DNA from: Enterococcus crotali
GTDB lineage: Bacteria > Bacillota > Bacilli > Lactobacillales > Enterococcaceae
Assembly (NCBI RefSeq): GCF_000633635.1
Contig: NZ_AYPQ01000003.1
Location: 816-64,815, forward strand
DNA: 64,000 nt
Direction of reading: 5' to 3'
Shown here: positions 36,640 through 46,487 of the stretch, in pieces
Layout: each line of letters starts with the position of its first letter
Position numbering within the stretch: the first letter of the stretch is position 1
Notes under the pieces: model-generated
Seen by the model: only the letters and a program-made list of their open reading frames with translations
What the model was told of the DNA's origin: nothing
Databases searched by the model: none
Translations under genes and position numbers: made by a program

Positions 36640-38832
36640 CTATTCTTTCCTTTCAGCTTGCGGCAGCATCGTTAGACTGATGCGCCCTTTCTTCGTATCA
36701 ACGTCCTCTACCCAAACGGTCACAACGTCACCTACAGCAACAATATCGGTAGGATGCTTCACAAATTTTGAGCTAAGTTTTGAAATATGCACTAAGCCAT
36801 CTTGTTTTACACCGATGTCAACGAATGCGCCAAAGTCGATTACGTTACGAACGGTTCCTTGTAGTTCCATTCCTGATTTTAAATCTTCCATTGATAAGAC
36901 ATCTTTTCTTAAAAGCGGGGCTGGCATTTCATCACGCATATCTCTTCCTGGTTGTACTAACGCTGCAATAATATCTTTTAACGTTTCACTACCAACTGCT
37001 AATTCTGTTTCTAAAGTTTCCAGTACTAAGCCTTTGATTCGTTGAGCAGCGTCTGGTGTGCCAAGTTCTGCTAATTTCACGTTTGCTTTTTCTAAAATCG
37101 CTTTTGCTACATCATAACTTTCTGGATGGATTCCCGTATTATCTAGAATATTTTTCCCATTTGGAATACGTAAGAAACCAATAGCTTGCTCGTATGCTTT
37201 TGGTCCTAAACGCGGAACTTTTTTGACTTGATTACGAGCTGTAAATGCCCCATTTTCATCACGATAGGCCATTAAGTTTTGAGCTGTTGTTTTATTTAAA
37301 CCTGAAATATGTTGTAAGAGTTGTGGGCTAGCCGTATTCACATTAACTCCAACTTGGTTAACAGCGGTTTCGACAACAAAGTCCAATTGCTCCGCTAAAC
37401 GCTTTTGCGAAACATCATGTTGATATTGACCGACTCCGACTGCTTTAGGATCGATTTTTACAAGCTCTGCTAAAGGATCTTGCAAGCGACGGGCAATACT
37501 GACTGCACTTCTTTCTTCTACTTGTAGATCTGGAAATTCTGTTCGTGCTACATCACTGGCTGAATAGACTGAAGCCCCAGCTTCGTTAACAATTACATAA
37601 AATACCTCACGTTTGATTTGTTTTAATTGCTCAGCAACAAATAATTCTGATTCACGGCTAGCTGTTCCATTACCGATTGCGACCATTTCAACTTGATACT
37701 CCTCAATCAACTTATTAAACGCAGGACCTGCTGCTGCTCTTTTCTCTCCAGAAGCAGGCTTATGAGGATAAATCACTTGGATTGCTAATACTTTTCCGGT
37801 CGCATCGACGATCGCCATCTTACATCCTGTTCGGTAAGCTGGGTCAAAGCCTAAAACAACTTTTCCTTTCAATGGTGGTTGTAATAATAAATTACGCAAG
37901 TTTTCACCAAAGATATTGATTGCTTGTTCATCTGCTTTTTCGGTAAGTTCATTGCGGATTTCACGTTCGATTGCTGGACCAATAAATCGTTTGTAACTGT
38001 CCAAATAAGCTGTTTCAACATAGATCGCGGTTGGCGATTGTTTATTGTTTCCAATCAATTGAAGGTCTAAGTATGAAGCAATCTTATCTTCTTCAACCAA
38101 AAGGGCTACTTTTAAGATCTCTTCTTTTTCGCCACGATTAGTCGCTAACACTCTATGAGAAACCATTTTGCTAACCGGTTCTGAAAAATCATAATACATT
38201 TCATATACTGATTTTTCATCTTTGTCTTTATCTTTGACTGTACTGACATATTGCCCATGCTTAAAGGTAAAGTCGCGAATCCAAGTCCGAAATTTGGGTT
38301 CATCACTCACTCGCTCAGCGATGATTTCATGTGCACCCAGTAAGGCCGCTTCGGCAGACTCCACTTCTTTTTCTGCATCTACGTATTTTTCAGCTTCTGC
38401 CGTTACATCCGCCTGCATCGGGAAACTCAACAGCCAATCTGCTAAAGGCTCTAATCCTTTTTCTTTGGCAATCGTGGCTTTCGTGCGACGCTTTTGTTTA
38501 TAAGGACGATATAAATCTTCTACTTGCTGCATTTTCGTCGCTTTTTGAATAGATTTAGCTAACTCATCTGTTAATTTGCCCTGTTCTTCAATTAAACGCA
38601 AGACTTCTTCTTTGCGTTTTTCCAAGTTCCCTAAGTAAGTATAACGTTCTTCGATTTCTCGAATTTGAACTTCATCTAAACTACCAGTCATTTCTTTACG
38701 ATAGCGCGCAATAAAAGGAACAGTGTTGCCTTCACTCAATAAAGTCAGCACTGTCGTTAGTTGTTTTGGACGATATTCTGTCAATTCTTTTTGAAGTAAA
38801 TCAACTACTTCTTGATTATAAGTTTCTGCCAT
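36640..38832 (-). CDS. tex: Tex family RNA-binding protein
   Basis: 730 aa from ATG 38832 (AAAAGAGG upstream; earlier in-frame codons to 38907 are rejected). Order: N-terminal Tex domain with PFIARYRKEMTGSLDE, YqgF RNase-H-like domain (KVVLGFDPAYRTGCK), helix-hairpin-helix region (GVNVNTASPQLLQHISGLNK), and a C-terminal S1 RNA-binding domain (GMELQGTVRNVIDFGAFVDI). Cytoplasmic, nucleic-acid-binding, linked to transcription and RNA turnover. It forms an operon with the SprT-like gene. Confidence 0.94.
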   Translation of the reverse strand: MAETYNQEVVDLLQKELTEYRPKQLTTVLTLLSEGNTVPFIARYRKEMTGSLDEVQIREIEERYTYLGNLEKRKEEVLRLIEEQGKLTDELAKSIQKATKMQQVEDLYRPYKQKRRTKATIAKEKGLEPLADWLLSFPMQADVTAEAEKYVDAEKEVESAEAALLGAHEIIAERVSDEPKFRTWIRDFTFKHGQYVSTVKDKDKDEKSVYEMYYDFSEPVSKMVSHRVLATNRGEKEEILKVALLVEEDKIASYLDLQLIGNNKQSPTAIYVETAYLDSYKRFIGPAIEREIRNELTEKADEQAINIFGENLRNLLLQPPLKGKVVLGFDPAYRTGCKMAIVDATGKVLAIQVIYPHKPASGEKRAAAGPAFNKLIEEYQVEMVAIGNGTASRESELFVAEQLKQIKREVFYVIVNEAGASVYSASDVARTEFPDLQVEERSAVSIARRLQDPLAELVKIDPKAVGVGQYQHDVSQKRLAEQLDFVVETAVNQVGVNVNTASPQLLQHISGLNKTTAQNLMAYRDENGAFTARNQVKKVPRLGPKAYEQAIGFLRIPNGKNILDNTGIHPESYDVAKAILEKANVKLAELGTPDAAQRIKGLVLETLETELAVGSETLKDIIAALVQPGRDMRDEMPAPLLRKDVLSMEDLKSGMELQGTVRNVIDFGAFVDIGVKQDGLVHISKLSSKFVKHPTDIVAVGDVVTVWVEDVDTKKGRISLTMLPQAERKE

Positions 38833-38957
38833 ATTTACATACCTCTTTTCATTAACATACTGTTTCATTTTAGCATATTTTCCACTTGAAATATAGGAAG
38901 AGAACAAAGCTTAACAAAGACATTGATGAGCTTTGCAAGAATGAAAGACAGTTTCTC

Positions 38958-39692
38958 CTAAAAATCGGGTTGCCATGGGCCGTTCAAATTTTGATATTCA
39001 ATATCTTGTATGATCCCATCAGAATCAAAAATCACCCCGTGAACAGAACCTCCGAAAACAGCACCGCCATCGATCCCAATTTTATGATCTGAACACCACA
39101 AATCGGTTGTTTCCATGTCACCATGGAGCATCGGTGTAATCGTATGACCAAAGACGATTGTTTTCCCTGTATTATTTTTTCCTGTATGGAAGGCTTCTCT
39201 GATCCAGATAAAATCATGAGGACTGGTTTCGTGCCAATCCTTTTTAGTCAAGTCGACACCAGCATGGACAAAAATATAGTTTTTCCATTCAAAGTATAAA
39301 GGTCTTTCCATCAAAAATTCAATCAACTCTTTATAGCGGCTGCGAATCATCATGGCGATTTCGGTTGGAGAGTATTCCTCTGTAGCTCCTTTATGCAGTA
39401 AGCTTTCCATCGTTTCTTTACCGCCATTACGGATGTAGCTAGTAAACCAGTCTTCAGGACTGTTTAGAAACTGCAGAAAATATTCTTCATGATTTCCTCT
39501 AAGATAGATAGCACCATGCTTCTCTGCTAGTTCTTTTCCTAGCAAAAAACTCTCTTTAGTTTTAGGTCCACGATCATTTAGATCACCAATCAAAACTAGT
39601 TGATGCATGGCCGGATCATAGTATTGGATCAAGTCTTTAAACAATTCATACTCTCCATGAATATCACTGATTGCATAAACAAATTCTTTCAT
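38958..39692 (-). CDS. PPP-type serine/threonine phosphatase or Ap4A hydrolase-like protein
   Basis: 244-aa metallophosphoesterase. Motifs AISDIHGEYELF, VLIGDLNDRGP, LRGNHEEYF, FVHAGVD, and FGHTITP give all five metal-binding blocks of the PPP family. Members of this size are PrpA/ApaH-like; the substrate (phosphoprotein or dinucleoside polyphosphate) cannot be told. Divergent from the MacA-like operon. Confidence 0.88.
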   Translation of the reverse strand: MKEFVYAISDIHGEYELFKDLIQYYDPAMHQLVLIGDLNDRGPKTKESFLLGKELAEKHGAIYLRGNHEEYFLQFLNSPEDWFTSYIRNGGKETMESLLHKGATEEYSPTEIAMMIRSRYKELIEFLMERPLYFEWKNYIFVHAGVDLTKKDWHETSPHDFIWIREAFHTGKNNTGKTIVFGHTITPMLHGDMETTDLWCSDHKIGIDGGAVFGGSVHGVIFDSDGIIQDIEYQNLNGPWQPDF

Positions 39693-39900
39693 CGCTCCGA
39701 CTCCTCCTTCATTTTCTTTCCTTTATTATAACGCAATAGACAAAATAGCATTCAACGAATCGATCAAAACGGATCGAAATCTCCGTTTATTTAGTAATCA
39801 TTTAAATATTGAAATAAATCTTAGACTTTTCATGAAAAAGAGAGTAAAATTACATAAATGACACTTTGTCATAAAAAATAGCAGAAAAGAGCTGAAATCT

Positions 39901-40761
39901 ATGAAAAAGAAAACGATTTTCGGGATTCTTGCCGTTTTATTCGTTGGGATCGTTATTTTCTTATTTGTTCGAGGGAATTCAGGAACATCCGATACTTTCA
40001 CTGTTCGAACGGGCGAAGTCAAAAAAGAAACGATCGTCGAAAAACTTTCGACAACTGGCACTTTGATTCCCAATCAAACGCAATCACTTATGGGCACTGG
40101 AAATGTGGTCGAAGTAAATGTTCAAGTTGGTGATAAAGTAGCAAAAGATAAGGTTTTAGCAACCTATGACAATGGTCTGCAATTAATTGCTGGTTTCGAT
40201 GGCACAATCACTCAAGTCAATATCAAAGCCAAGCAAGCTGACACAAATGCCCAACAAGGAAAACCATCGATTCAATTAGATGATCTTTCCACCTTAAAAG
40301 TTCAACTAGAACTATCTAATTCTGAAGCATCCGCCGTTGCAATCGATCAAAAAGCAGAAATTACGAGCGGCAATCAAACATTCTCTGGTAAAGTAGCTGA
40401 AAAAGATCCAGTCGCACAAAATACACAATCAGCAACTGGGACAACTGCAAGCTTAGCCGCTATCGTAACATTTGATAACGCACCAGAAAATTTGTTCGCT
40501 GGTTTTGATGCCGATGTTGATATCACAACAAATACCGTTGAAAATGTTCTAGCTTTACCAATCGAAGCCTTAACCTATAACGACAAAAATGAACCAATCG
40601 TTTATGTAGTCAATCAAGGAAAAGCCAAAGAAACAAAAATAGAAATTGGCGTTCAATCAGATAAATTAGTCGAAGTAAAAAGTGGTTTAAGTGAGAATGC
40701 GACAGTGATTCTTTCGCCAAACTCTGACATAAAAAATAACACTGAGGTAACCAAAGAATAG
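39901..40761 (+). CDS. MacA-like membrane-fusion (adaptor) protein
   Basis: 286 aa: one N-terminal membrane helix (FGILAVLFVGIVIFLFV), a lipoyl-like hairpin (VNVQVGDKVAKDKVLATYD...), a beta-barrel (ITSGNQTFSGKVAEKDPVAQ) and a membrane-proximal domain. In Gram-positives such adaptors (YknX type) form an ABC efflux unit with the two genes that follow. It has a weak ribosome site. The operon runs 39901-42705 with gaps of 12 and 15 bases. The exported compound is unknown; peptide or antibiotic export is typical. Confidence 0.88.
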   Translation: MKKKTIFGILAVLFVGIVIFLFVRGNSGTSDTFTVRTGEVKKETIVEKLSTTGTLIPNQTQSLMGTGNVVEVNVQVGDKVAKDKVLATYDNGLQLIAGFDGTITQVNIKAKQADTNAQQGKPSIQLDDLSTLKVQLELSNSEASAVAIDQKAEITSGNQTFSGKVAEKDPVAQNTQSATGTTASLAAIVTFDNAPENLFAGFDADVDITTNTVENVLALPIEALTYNDKNEPIVYVVNQGKAKETKIEIGVQSDKLVEVKSGLSENATVILSPNSDIKNNTEVTKE

Positions 40762-40773
40762 AAGGTGAACTAA

Positions 40774-41466
40774 TTGATCGATTTAAAAAACGTAGTAAAG
40801 ATCTACCGTACTGGCGGTGAAGAATTAGAAGCGTTAAAACGTGTTTCTTTGCATATTTCTGAAGGTGAATTCACTTCTATCATGGGTCCCAGCGGTTCTG
40901 GTAAATCAACCATGATGAACATTCTCGGCCTGTTGGATCGTTTTGACGAGGGAACTTATCATTTAAATGGGCAAGATGTTACAAATTTGTCTAGTAATGA
41001 AAGTGCTCATGTGAGAAACAAAGAAATCGGCTTTGTTTTTCAGTCCTTCAATTTGATGCCACGTATGTCTCTTTTAGATAATGTCGCACTCCCTATGGTT
41101 TACTCTGGTATTTCAGCAAAAGAACGAAGAGAACGAGCCTTAGAAGCATTAAGAAAAGTTGGTTTGGCTGATCGAGTATCTCATAGGCCTAACGCTATAT
41201 CCGGTGGGCAAAAACAACGTGTGGCCATCGCTCGAGCAATCGTCAATGATCCAGCCGTTTTAATGGCCGATGAACCAACTGGAAATTTAGACTCAAAAAC
41301 AACACTAGAGATCATGAAAATTTTTCAGGACCTAAACGATGCTGGCACAACGGTCGTCATGGTCACACATGAACCGGATGTAGCACAATACACAAAACGT
41401 ATCGTATCGTTTAGAGATGGTGAAATCATTGATGATCAACCTGTTGTTGAGCGAAAAACACTATAG
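40774..41466 (+). CDS. MacB/YknY-type ABC transporter ATP-binding protein
   Basis: 230 aa, TTG start at 40774 (AGAAGGTG upstream). Walker [19 protein letters not shown]-loop [12 protein letters not shown], signature [14 protein letters not shown], Walker [15 protein letters not shown]-loop VTHEPD. Central gene of the three-gene exporter, it supplies energy for the permease and the adaptor on either side. Confidence 0.93.
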   Translation: MIDLKNVVKIYRTGGEELEALKRVSLHISEGEFTSIMGPSGSGKSTMMNILGLLDRFDEGTYHLNGQDVTNLSSNESAHVRNKEIGFVFQSFNLMPRMSLLDNVALPMVYSGISAKERRERALEALRKVGLADRVSHRPNAISGGQKQRVAIARAIVNDPAVLMADEPTGNLDSKTTLEIMKIFQDLNDAGTTVVMVTHEPDVAQYTKRIVSFRDGEIIDDQPVVERKTL

Positions 41467-41481
41467 AAAGGAGCCGTTCCT

Positions 41482-42705
41482 ATGGGAATTATTGAAAGTT
41501 TTAAAATGGCGATCGATAGTATTTTAGCCAATAAAATGCGATCCTTTTTGACTATGTTGGGAATTATCATCGGAATCGCGGCAGTTATCGCAATTTTAGC
41601 TGTTGGTAACGGTGCAACGAGTCAAATAACTGGGACATTCAGTGATTTAGGTGCTTCTACAATTTCTGTTTCGACTAGTCGCGATGCAACGGATAGTCAA
41701 AAAATCACAAGCAAAGATGTTAAAGCATTGAAAGATGGGATTCCACAAATCGATCATGTTTCTCCTGCCGTATCGATTCAAGCAGTTGGTGCAGCAAACG
41801 ATAAATCAAAAGCAACATTGATCATGGCTGGGACGCCTGATTTACAATATACGAATCAGACAATGGATAAAGAGATTGTTTATGGGCGCTATTTCAATAC
41901 TACAGAGTATTCAGAAGGCAGTAAAGTGGCTGTGATCAGTGCAGATACCGCTCGCTATTTCTTCAATGGACGGGAAAATGTCATTGGTGAAAAAATCAAT
42001 TTACGTGGTCAAAAAGGACAAATTAGCGCTCGAATCATTGGCGTTACTAAAAGTACGGTAGAAAAAATGGTCGGCTCTTTTGATGAAGAAGAAATGATGG
42101 GTTATATTTCAATCCCATTGACTACAGCCAATGACTTAAATCCTGATGCAACGAAAATCACTAGTCTGACTGTCATTGCCAAATCCAAAGACGATATCGA
42201 TGCTGTGTCAAAACAAATCGTAAATATTCTTTCTGTTCGTCATAATACAGTAGGTGACAAAGTCTATACTGCAACCAATTTCTTACAAGCGTTGGATCAA
42301 GTCAATAATGTTTTAGGATTATTTATTAACTTTATTGCAGCAGTTGCAGCTATCGCTTTACTCGTTGGGGGGATTGGTGTGATGAATATTATGCTAGTTT
42401 CTGTTACTGAACGAACAAGAGAAATCGGGACCAGAAAAGCTTTAGGTGCAACAGACAGTAATATTTTATTCCAATTTTTAACAGAATCAGTGATTTTGTG
42501 TTTGATTGGCGGATTGATTGGCCTGACATTAGGCGCCATCTTAGCTGTTACTGTAGCTAGCGCTTTAGATATCACTGCTCAATTTACATTGACTTCTATT
42601 GTTGCTGTATTAGTTTTTTCAAGTGCTATTGGGATTTTCTTTGGTGTATATCCAGCCAGAAAAGCAGCTAAACTTGATCCAATTGAAGCATTGCGTTACG
42701 AATGA
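41482..42705 (+). CDS. MacB/YknZ-type ABC transporter permease
   Basis: 407 aa. N-terminal helix (MRSFLTMLGIIIGIAAVIAI), an extracytoplasmic MacB core (to about 265), and three C-terminal FtsX helices (LFINFIAAVAAIALLVGGIG, LCLIGGLIGLTLGAI, VLVFSSAIGIFFGVYPA), ending in the usual ARKAAKLDPIEALRYE. Ribosome site AAAGGAG. Acts with the ATPase and adaptor upstream. Confidence 0.94.
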   Translation: MGIIESFKMAIDSILANKMRSFLTMLGIIIGIAAVIAILAVGNGATSQITGTFSDLGASTISVSTSRDATDSQKITSKDVKALKDGIPQIDHVSPAVSIQAVGAANDKSKATLIMAGTPDLQYTNQTMDKEIVYGRYFNTTEYSEGSKVAVISADTARYFFNGRENVIGEKINLRGQKGQISARIIGVTKSTVEKMVGSFDEEEMMGYISIPLTTANDLNPDATKITSLTVIAKSKDDIDAVSKQIVNILSVRHNTVGDKVYTATNFLQALDQVNNVLGLFINFIAAVAAIALLVGGIGVMNIMLVSVTERTREIGTRKALGATDSNILFQFLTESVILCLIGGLIGLTLGAILAVTVASALDITAQFTLTSIVAVLVFSSAIGIFFGVYPARKAAKLDPIEALRYE

Positions 42706-42724
42706 TCGTTTAAAATCGAGAATA

Positions 42725-42768
42725 AAAAAGCAAGACGAGAAGATTGTTTCTCTGTCCTGCTTTTTTAT
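42725..42768. terminator. bidirectional terminator
   Basis: Stem AAAAAAGCAAGACGAGAA / TTCTCTGTCCTGCTTTTTT with one mismatch region, between the convergent permease and EVE genes. Confidence 0.85.
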
Positions 42769-43179
42769 TTATGATGCCTTTTTCATTCCAGAAGCAATAA
42801 AATCAAATAGCTCTTCTGGAATTTGAAAATGACCAAATCTTAAACGCGAGCGATATTCCTGCCACAATGGCAACTCAGAAACAGCTTGTAACGGAACGGG
42901 CTGAACATTTTTCAAAAAATCGATATTTTTCCGATGTGGTATAAAACCAGGTGCCATTTCAAACGAGTACGTATCACCAGGCAATACTTGTCCCAATGCA
43001 ATAAACTCTTGACACGGCTCTTTGCTTTTTAAACTCTGTTTAGGTGCATAGTAAATCAACCAATCGCCTGCTTTCATTTTGTTTAACGGCGCTGATTTAC
43101 CATGACATAATTGACAAAATCCTCCTGCTACTCCAAGTTCAACATGATCTTTAGATGCTACACCGATCCAATAGTTCAT
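42769..43179 (-). CDS. EVE-domain protein
   Basis: 136 aa from ATG 43179 (AAGGAGG seven bases upstream). The PUA-like EVE fold is suggested by NYWIGVASKDHVELG, GDWLIYYAPKQSL and the end LRFGHFQIPEELFDFI. EVE proteins are thought to bind modified bases and appear near restriction or RNA-modification genes; none is adjacent here. Gene function unknown. Confidence 0.8.
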   Translation of the reverse strand: MNYWIGVASKDHVELGVAGGFCQLCHGKSAPLNKMKAGDWLIYYAPKQSLKSKEPCQEFIALGQVLPGDTYSFEMAPGFIPHRKNIDFLKNVQPVPLQAVSELPLWQEYRSRLRFGHFQIPEELFDFIASGMKKAS

Positions 43180-43200
43180 CTCCACTCCTCCTTTATGTCC

Positions 43201-43620
43201 TTATAATTGGATATTTTCTCTACGATCCATACCCAAAATCACGATGGCTTTTGTGAAATGAATTTCGTATAGTTCAAGCATTGCTCCCGCCTGCTTGATG
43301 TTTTCTTCATAACTAGGAATTTTTTTAATCCATTGTTCCGCAACGTCATACACGCTTAACTCACTTTTTCTAACTTGAGCTTCTCTAACCCGAACATGAT
43401 TTGTTTGACTAGTCGGAATTGTTGTAAATGCTACGTTTGGATTCTTTTGAAACTCAGCGATTTTCTCGTTTCCCTTAAAAGTAGAGAAAAACAAACATTT
43501 CTTCGTTTCATCATAAAAGAAGTTGACGATTCGAACATTTGGTCTTTCTTCAACACTTGTTGCTAAGGCGATTTCTGTTTGTTCGTTCATTATTTTTTTA
43601 AATGCTTCTGTTGTTGTCAT
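43201..43620 (-). CDS. pyridoxamine 5'-phosphate oxidase-like flavin-binding protein
   Basis: 139 aa, split-barrel flavin fold (PNPOx-like). The stretch IALATSVEERPNVRIVNFFY, followed by KCLFFSTFKGNEKIAEFQ and NPNVAFTTIP, is typical of these small FMN- or F420-type binding proteins. No PNP-specific residues could be assigned, so this is not the vitamin B6 enzyme with any certainty. A separate gene 21 bases from the EVE gene, same strand. Confidence 0.8.
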   Translation of the reverse strand: MTTTEAFKKIMNEQTEIALATSVEERPNVRIVNFFYDETKKCLFFSTFKGNEKIAEFQKNPNVAFTTIPTSQTNHVRVREAQVRKSELSVYDVAEQWIKKIPSYEENIKQAGAMLELYEIHFTKAIVILGMDRRENIQL

Positions 43621-43677
43621 AAACGTTTTGCTCCTTTATTGTTCAATTGTCTGATTGACAAGTTCATTCTAACAAAC

Positions 43678-43705
43678 AAACCCTGACAACTGATTGTCAG
43701 GGTTT
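43678..43705 (-). terminator. terminator of the ECF operon
   Basis: Perfect stem AAACCCTGACAA / TTGTCAGGGTTT with a 4-base loop, then TGTTTGTT on the minus strand. Confidence 0.8.
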
Positions 43706-43735
43706 GCTAAATATTTTTTCGTAAGTGTATCTATT

Positions 43736-44119
43736 CTATAGTTTATTCAATGTCCAAGTAACTGTATCACCATCTTTTAGAAAATACTCGACTGCTCCTA
43801 CATCAGGTTGCTTGCCATTGACATCATACATCCAGTATTTACTAGATTTTTCATCTTGCAAATGACCATCGATTCCACTAATAAAATCTTTCGACATTTC
43901 GATTTTATAATTTGTTTCCAGAATTGTTTGAAGCGACTCATCTTTTTTGACTTCCAATTCTTTTTTATCAAACTCTTTATCGTCTTCTTTTAGGATGATC
44001 GTAACGTTAAGTAATTCTTCACTGGCCTTTGTAGCATCTTTTTTATCTGTTGCTTTGCCACATGCGCCTAGTATGAAGAGTAGCATCACTATTGTTGCTG
44101 TTTTTATAATTTTTTTCAT
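43736..44119 (-). CDS. DUF4430 lipoprotein, accessory protein of an ECF transporter
   Basis: 127 aa from ATG 44119 (AAAGGTGG upstream). Signal peptide KKIIKTATIVMLLFILGACG with lipobox Cys20, so it is a membrane-anchored lipoprotein on the outer face. The domain that follows (ISGIDGHLQDEKSSKYWMYD and VEYFLKDGDTVTWTL) matches DUF4430, related to the C-terminal part of transcobalamin-like proteins. It follows the ECF S component in the operon, as in the predicted cobalamin system where it is called an additional lipoprotein; its direct role is unproven. Confidence 0.8.
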   Translation of the reverse strand: MKKIIKTATIVMLLFILGACGKATDKKDATKASEELLNVTIILKEDDKEFDKKELEVKKDESLQTILETNYKIEMSKDFISGIDGHLQDEKSSKYWMYDVNGKQPDVGAVEYFLKDGDTVTWTLNKL

Positions 44120-44142
44120 TTTTAATTCCACCTTTAGTTTCA

Positions 44143-44832
44143 TTATTTTATATCATACTTGATTAAGATTCGTTGTAGTTTTGTTTGAATGGATCGGAAA
44201 AGAAAGCATGAGAAAAAGACATTCGAAAAACAATACGACATTGTATATGGGATAGCACTTACTAATAACGCTAAGTATCTTTGCCAAGAAAAAAAACGAT
44301 CTATGGAAAAAACCGTCCATAAGTCCATGAAAAAGGAAAAGAATAAACCAGCTAAAATCCCATATAGTCCCAGAAACCAATAACTTTTTTTCAGCCTTTT
44401 CTGTAGCCAAGGTAATCCAGCCACAAGCCCAATCATCCCCCACGAAAACATTTGAAAAGGAGTCCAAGGTCCTTGTCCAAATAATATATTCGAGGTAACA
44501 GCTGACAAAGCTCCAACTAAAAAACCAACTTCAGATCCTAAGCAAACACCTGAAATGATGATGATGGCTGTCATCGGAGTGATCGCAGGAATCATGTAAA
44601 ACAAAAATCTACTTAACACTGCAATCGCCGTCAACACTGCAATCAAAACGAGTTCTTTACTATTCACCTGTTTTCTTTCATAACGATAATAAATTGGAAA
44701 ACACGCAACAATTACCAATAGCATAGAAATTGTCTGGTATTGACTAGCTTCTAGTAGTGTGGCGCCTAAAATAAACAAAAAGAGTATACATAGTGATCGC
44801 ATCCACGCTCGCAAACTCTCTCTACTGTTCAT
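44143..44832 (-). CDS. cbrT: ECF transporter S component (predicted cobalamin, CbrT-like)
   Basis: 229 aa with about six membrane helices (LFILGATLLEASQ, VLIAVLTAIAVLSRFLFYMI, AIIIISGVCLGSEVGFLVGA). ECF S components bind the vitamin in the membrane. Start ATG 44832 lies inside the upstream ATPase gene (11-base overlap), so the genes are translationally coupled. The gene set T component, double ATPase, S component and DUF4430 lipoprotein is that of the CbrVUT group, whose L. delbrueckii member takes up cobalamin. Cobalamin is an inference from operon content, not from binding residues. Confidence 0.75.
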   Translation of the reverse strand: MNSRESLRAWMRSLCILFLFILGATLLEASQYQTISMLLVIVACFPIYYRYERKQVNSKELVLIAVLTAIAVLSRFLFYMIPAITPMTAIIIISGVCLGSEVGFLVGALSAVTSNILFGQGPWTPFQMFSWGMIGLVAGLPWLQKRLKKSYWFLGLYGILAGLFFSFFMDLWTVFSIDRFFSWQRYLALLVSAIPYTMSYCFSNVFFSCFLFRSIQTKLQRILIKYDIK

Positions 44833-46487
44833 GATTAACTCCTTGACAGGCTTCGATTACCTGCTCTGTCGTAACCAAACCGTGAAAAACGTCTCTTGAT
44901 ATACGACTAGCTGCCGTTGTATAAAATGTATGATGGCTAAAGAAAGTTTTTGGTTCGGCTGTAGTCAAGACATTATTTTGAAAAAATAACCCACAACGAT
45001 CAGATAGTTCTGCAGCGAAATCCAAATCATGAGTCACTACTAAAATTGTTTTTCCTTCATTAGATAGCTTTCTAATTATTTTGATCAACTGCTTTTTCCC
45101 ATAATTATCGATCCCTTTTGTTGGTTCATCTAATAGTAATACTTTAGCATTCATCAAAAGCAATTTGCCCAATGCTGCTCGCTGACATTGACCACCGCTT
45201 AGATCAAGAGGATGTTGACTCACAACGTCCTTTAGATCAAGTAGGGTTGTAACTCTTTCTATCTGTTTCATTTGCTCTGTTTCAGTCATTTTTTACTATT
45301 TAAATAGTACTTGTAATCTTCTAGTACTGAATCTCTAATAAACAGCATTTGAGGCTCTTGCGGTAAATAGCCAATCGTTTCTCGATTTTTTTGATCGATT
45401 GATTTGAAATTGAAACTTTACCACGATAACAGTCGTAAATACCAGCAATTACTTTCAATAATGTTGTTTTCCCTGCCCCATTCCCTCCAACTAAAGAAAA
45501 AACTTCTCCTTCGTAAAGCTCAAAATGAACACCTGCTAAAATATCTTGGCTATTCTTATCATAGCGAAACCAACAGTTTTTTAACTGTATACTTGGCACT
45601 GCTTTTTTTTGGCTAGGTAAATATTGTGGCTCTTGTAATGTCGTATTCTTTGAAAAATGCCGAATCAAAAAACGTTTGCCTTCAATTACTGTGACAGGAC
45701 ACGTATCTTTTAGCTCACTTCCAAGAAAAATTTGGACTGCGCTGGGTAAACTGACCATAAAACGACTAAACTTACGTCTATTCTTCTTTATTTCAGTCGA
45801 AATGGCTCTTGGCTCATTCTCAAAAATCAGCTGTCCATCAGCAAAAATAAGCACTTTATCAGCCAATGCAAAAACTGATTCCAAGCTGTGTTCTACTAAT
45901 AAAATGGTTAATCCCATTTCTCGATTCAAGCGTGTTAATACATCGATAAAGTGTTGTGAGGCAATCGGATCAAGCAGTGTTGTTGGTTCATCTAAAAGCA
46001 AAATTTCTGGTTTCATTACCAACACAGAGGCCAAGTTCAATAATTGCTTTTGTCCGCCAGATAATTCACTCGTTTTACATTCTAGTAGCTCTTGAATACC
46101 AAGGAAATTAGCCATTTCAGCTATTCGACCCTTAATTTCATATGCTGGGATACCGATATTTTCCAAACCAAAAGCTAATTCATGCCAAACACTGTCCGTC
46201 ACGATTTGATTTTCTGGGTTTTGCATGACATAGCCGATCTTGCTGGCAGAGAAAGTTTCTGGAAGCTTCGTTAGGTTTTCACGGTTTAGATGAATAGTCC
46301 CAGTTTGTTTTCCAGCTGGTATCAATTGAGGCTTAAGCAGTTTTAATAATGTTGACTTTCCACTACCTGTCTCGCCACAAATCAATATGAAGTCGCCTTG
46401 CTTGATAGATAATGATACCTCTTTCAAAATAGGTCTATCACTTCCAGCATATTGAAAACTTAAATCCTTGATTTCAAGATACTCCAT
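44822..46487 (-). CDS. cbrU: ECF transporter energizing ATPase with two ABC domains (CbrU-like; two frameshifts)
   Basis: About 555 aa when restored; two fused ABC domains. N domain: GETGSGKSTLLKLLK, LSGGQKQLLNLA, LLLDEPTTLLD. C domain: GGNGAGKTTLLKVIAG, LSGGQCQRAALGK, LLLDEPTKGID, VTHDLD. Two one-base deletions break it: in the T-run at 45386-45392 (restoring one base gives NRETIGYLPQEPQMLFI) and in the T-run at 45289-45294 (restoring gives NSKKMTETEQ). Start ATG 46487 has GGGAGGTG upstream and overlaps cbrV by 28 bases. It powers uptake through the T and S components. Confidence 0.85.
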
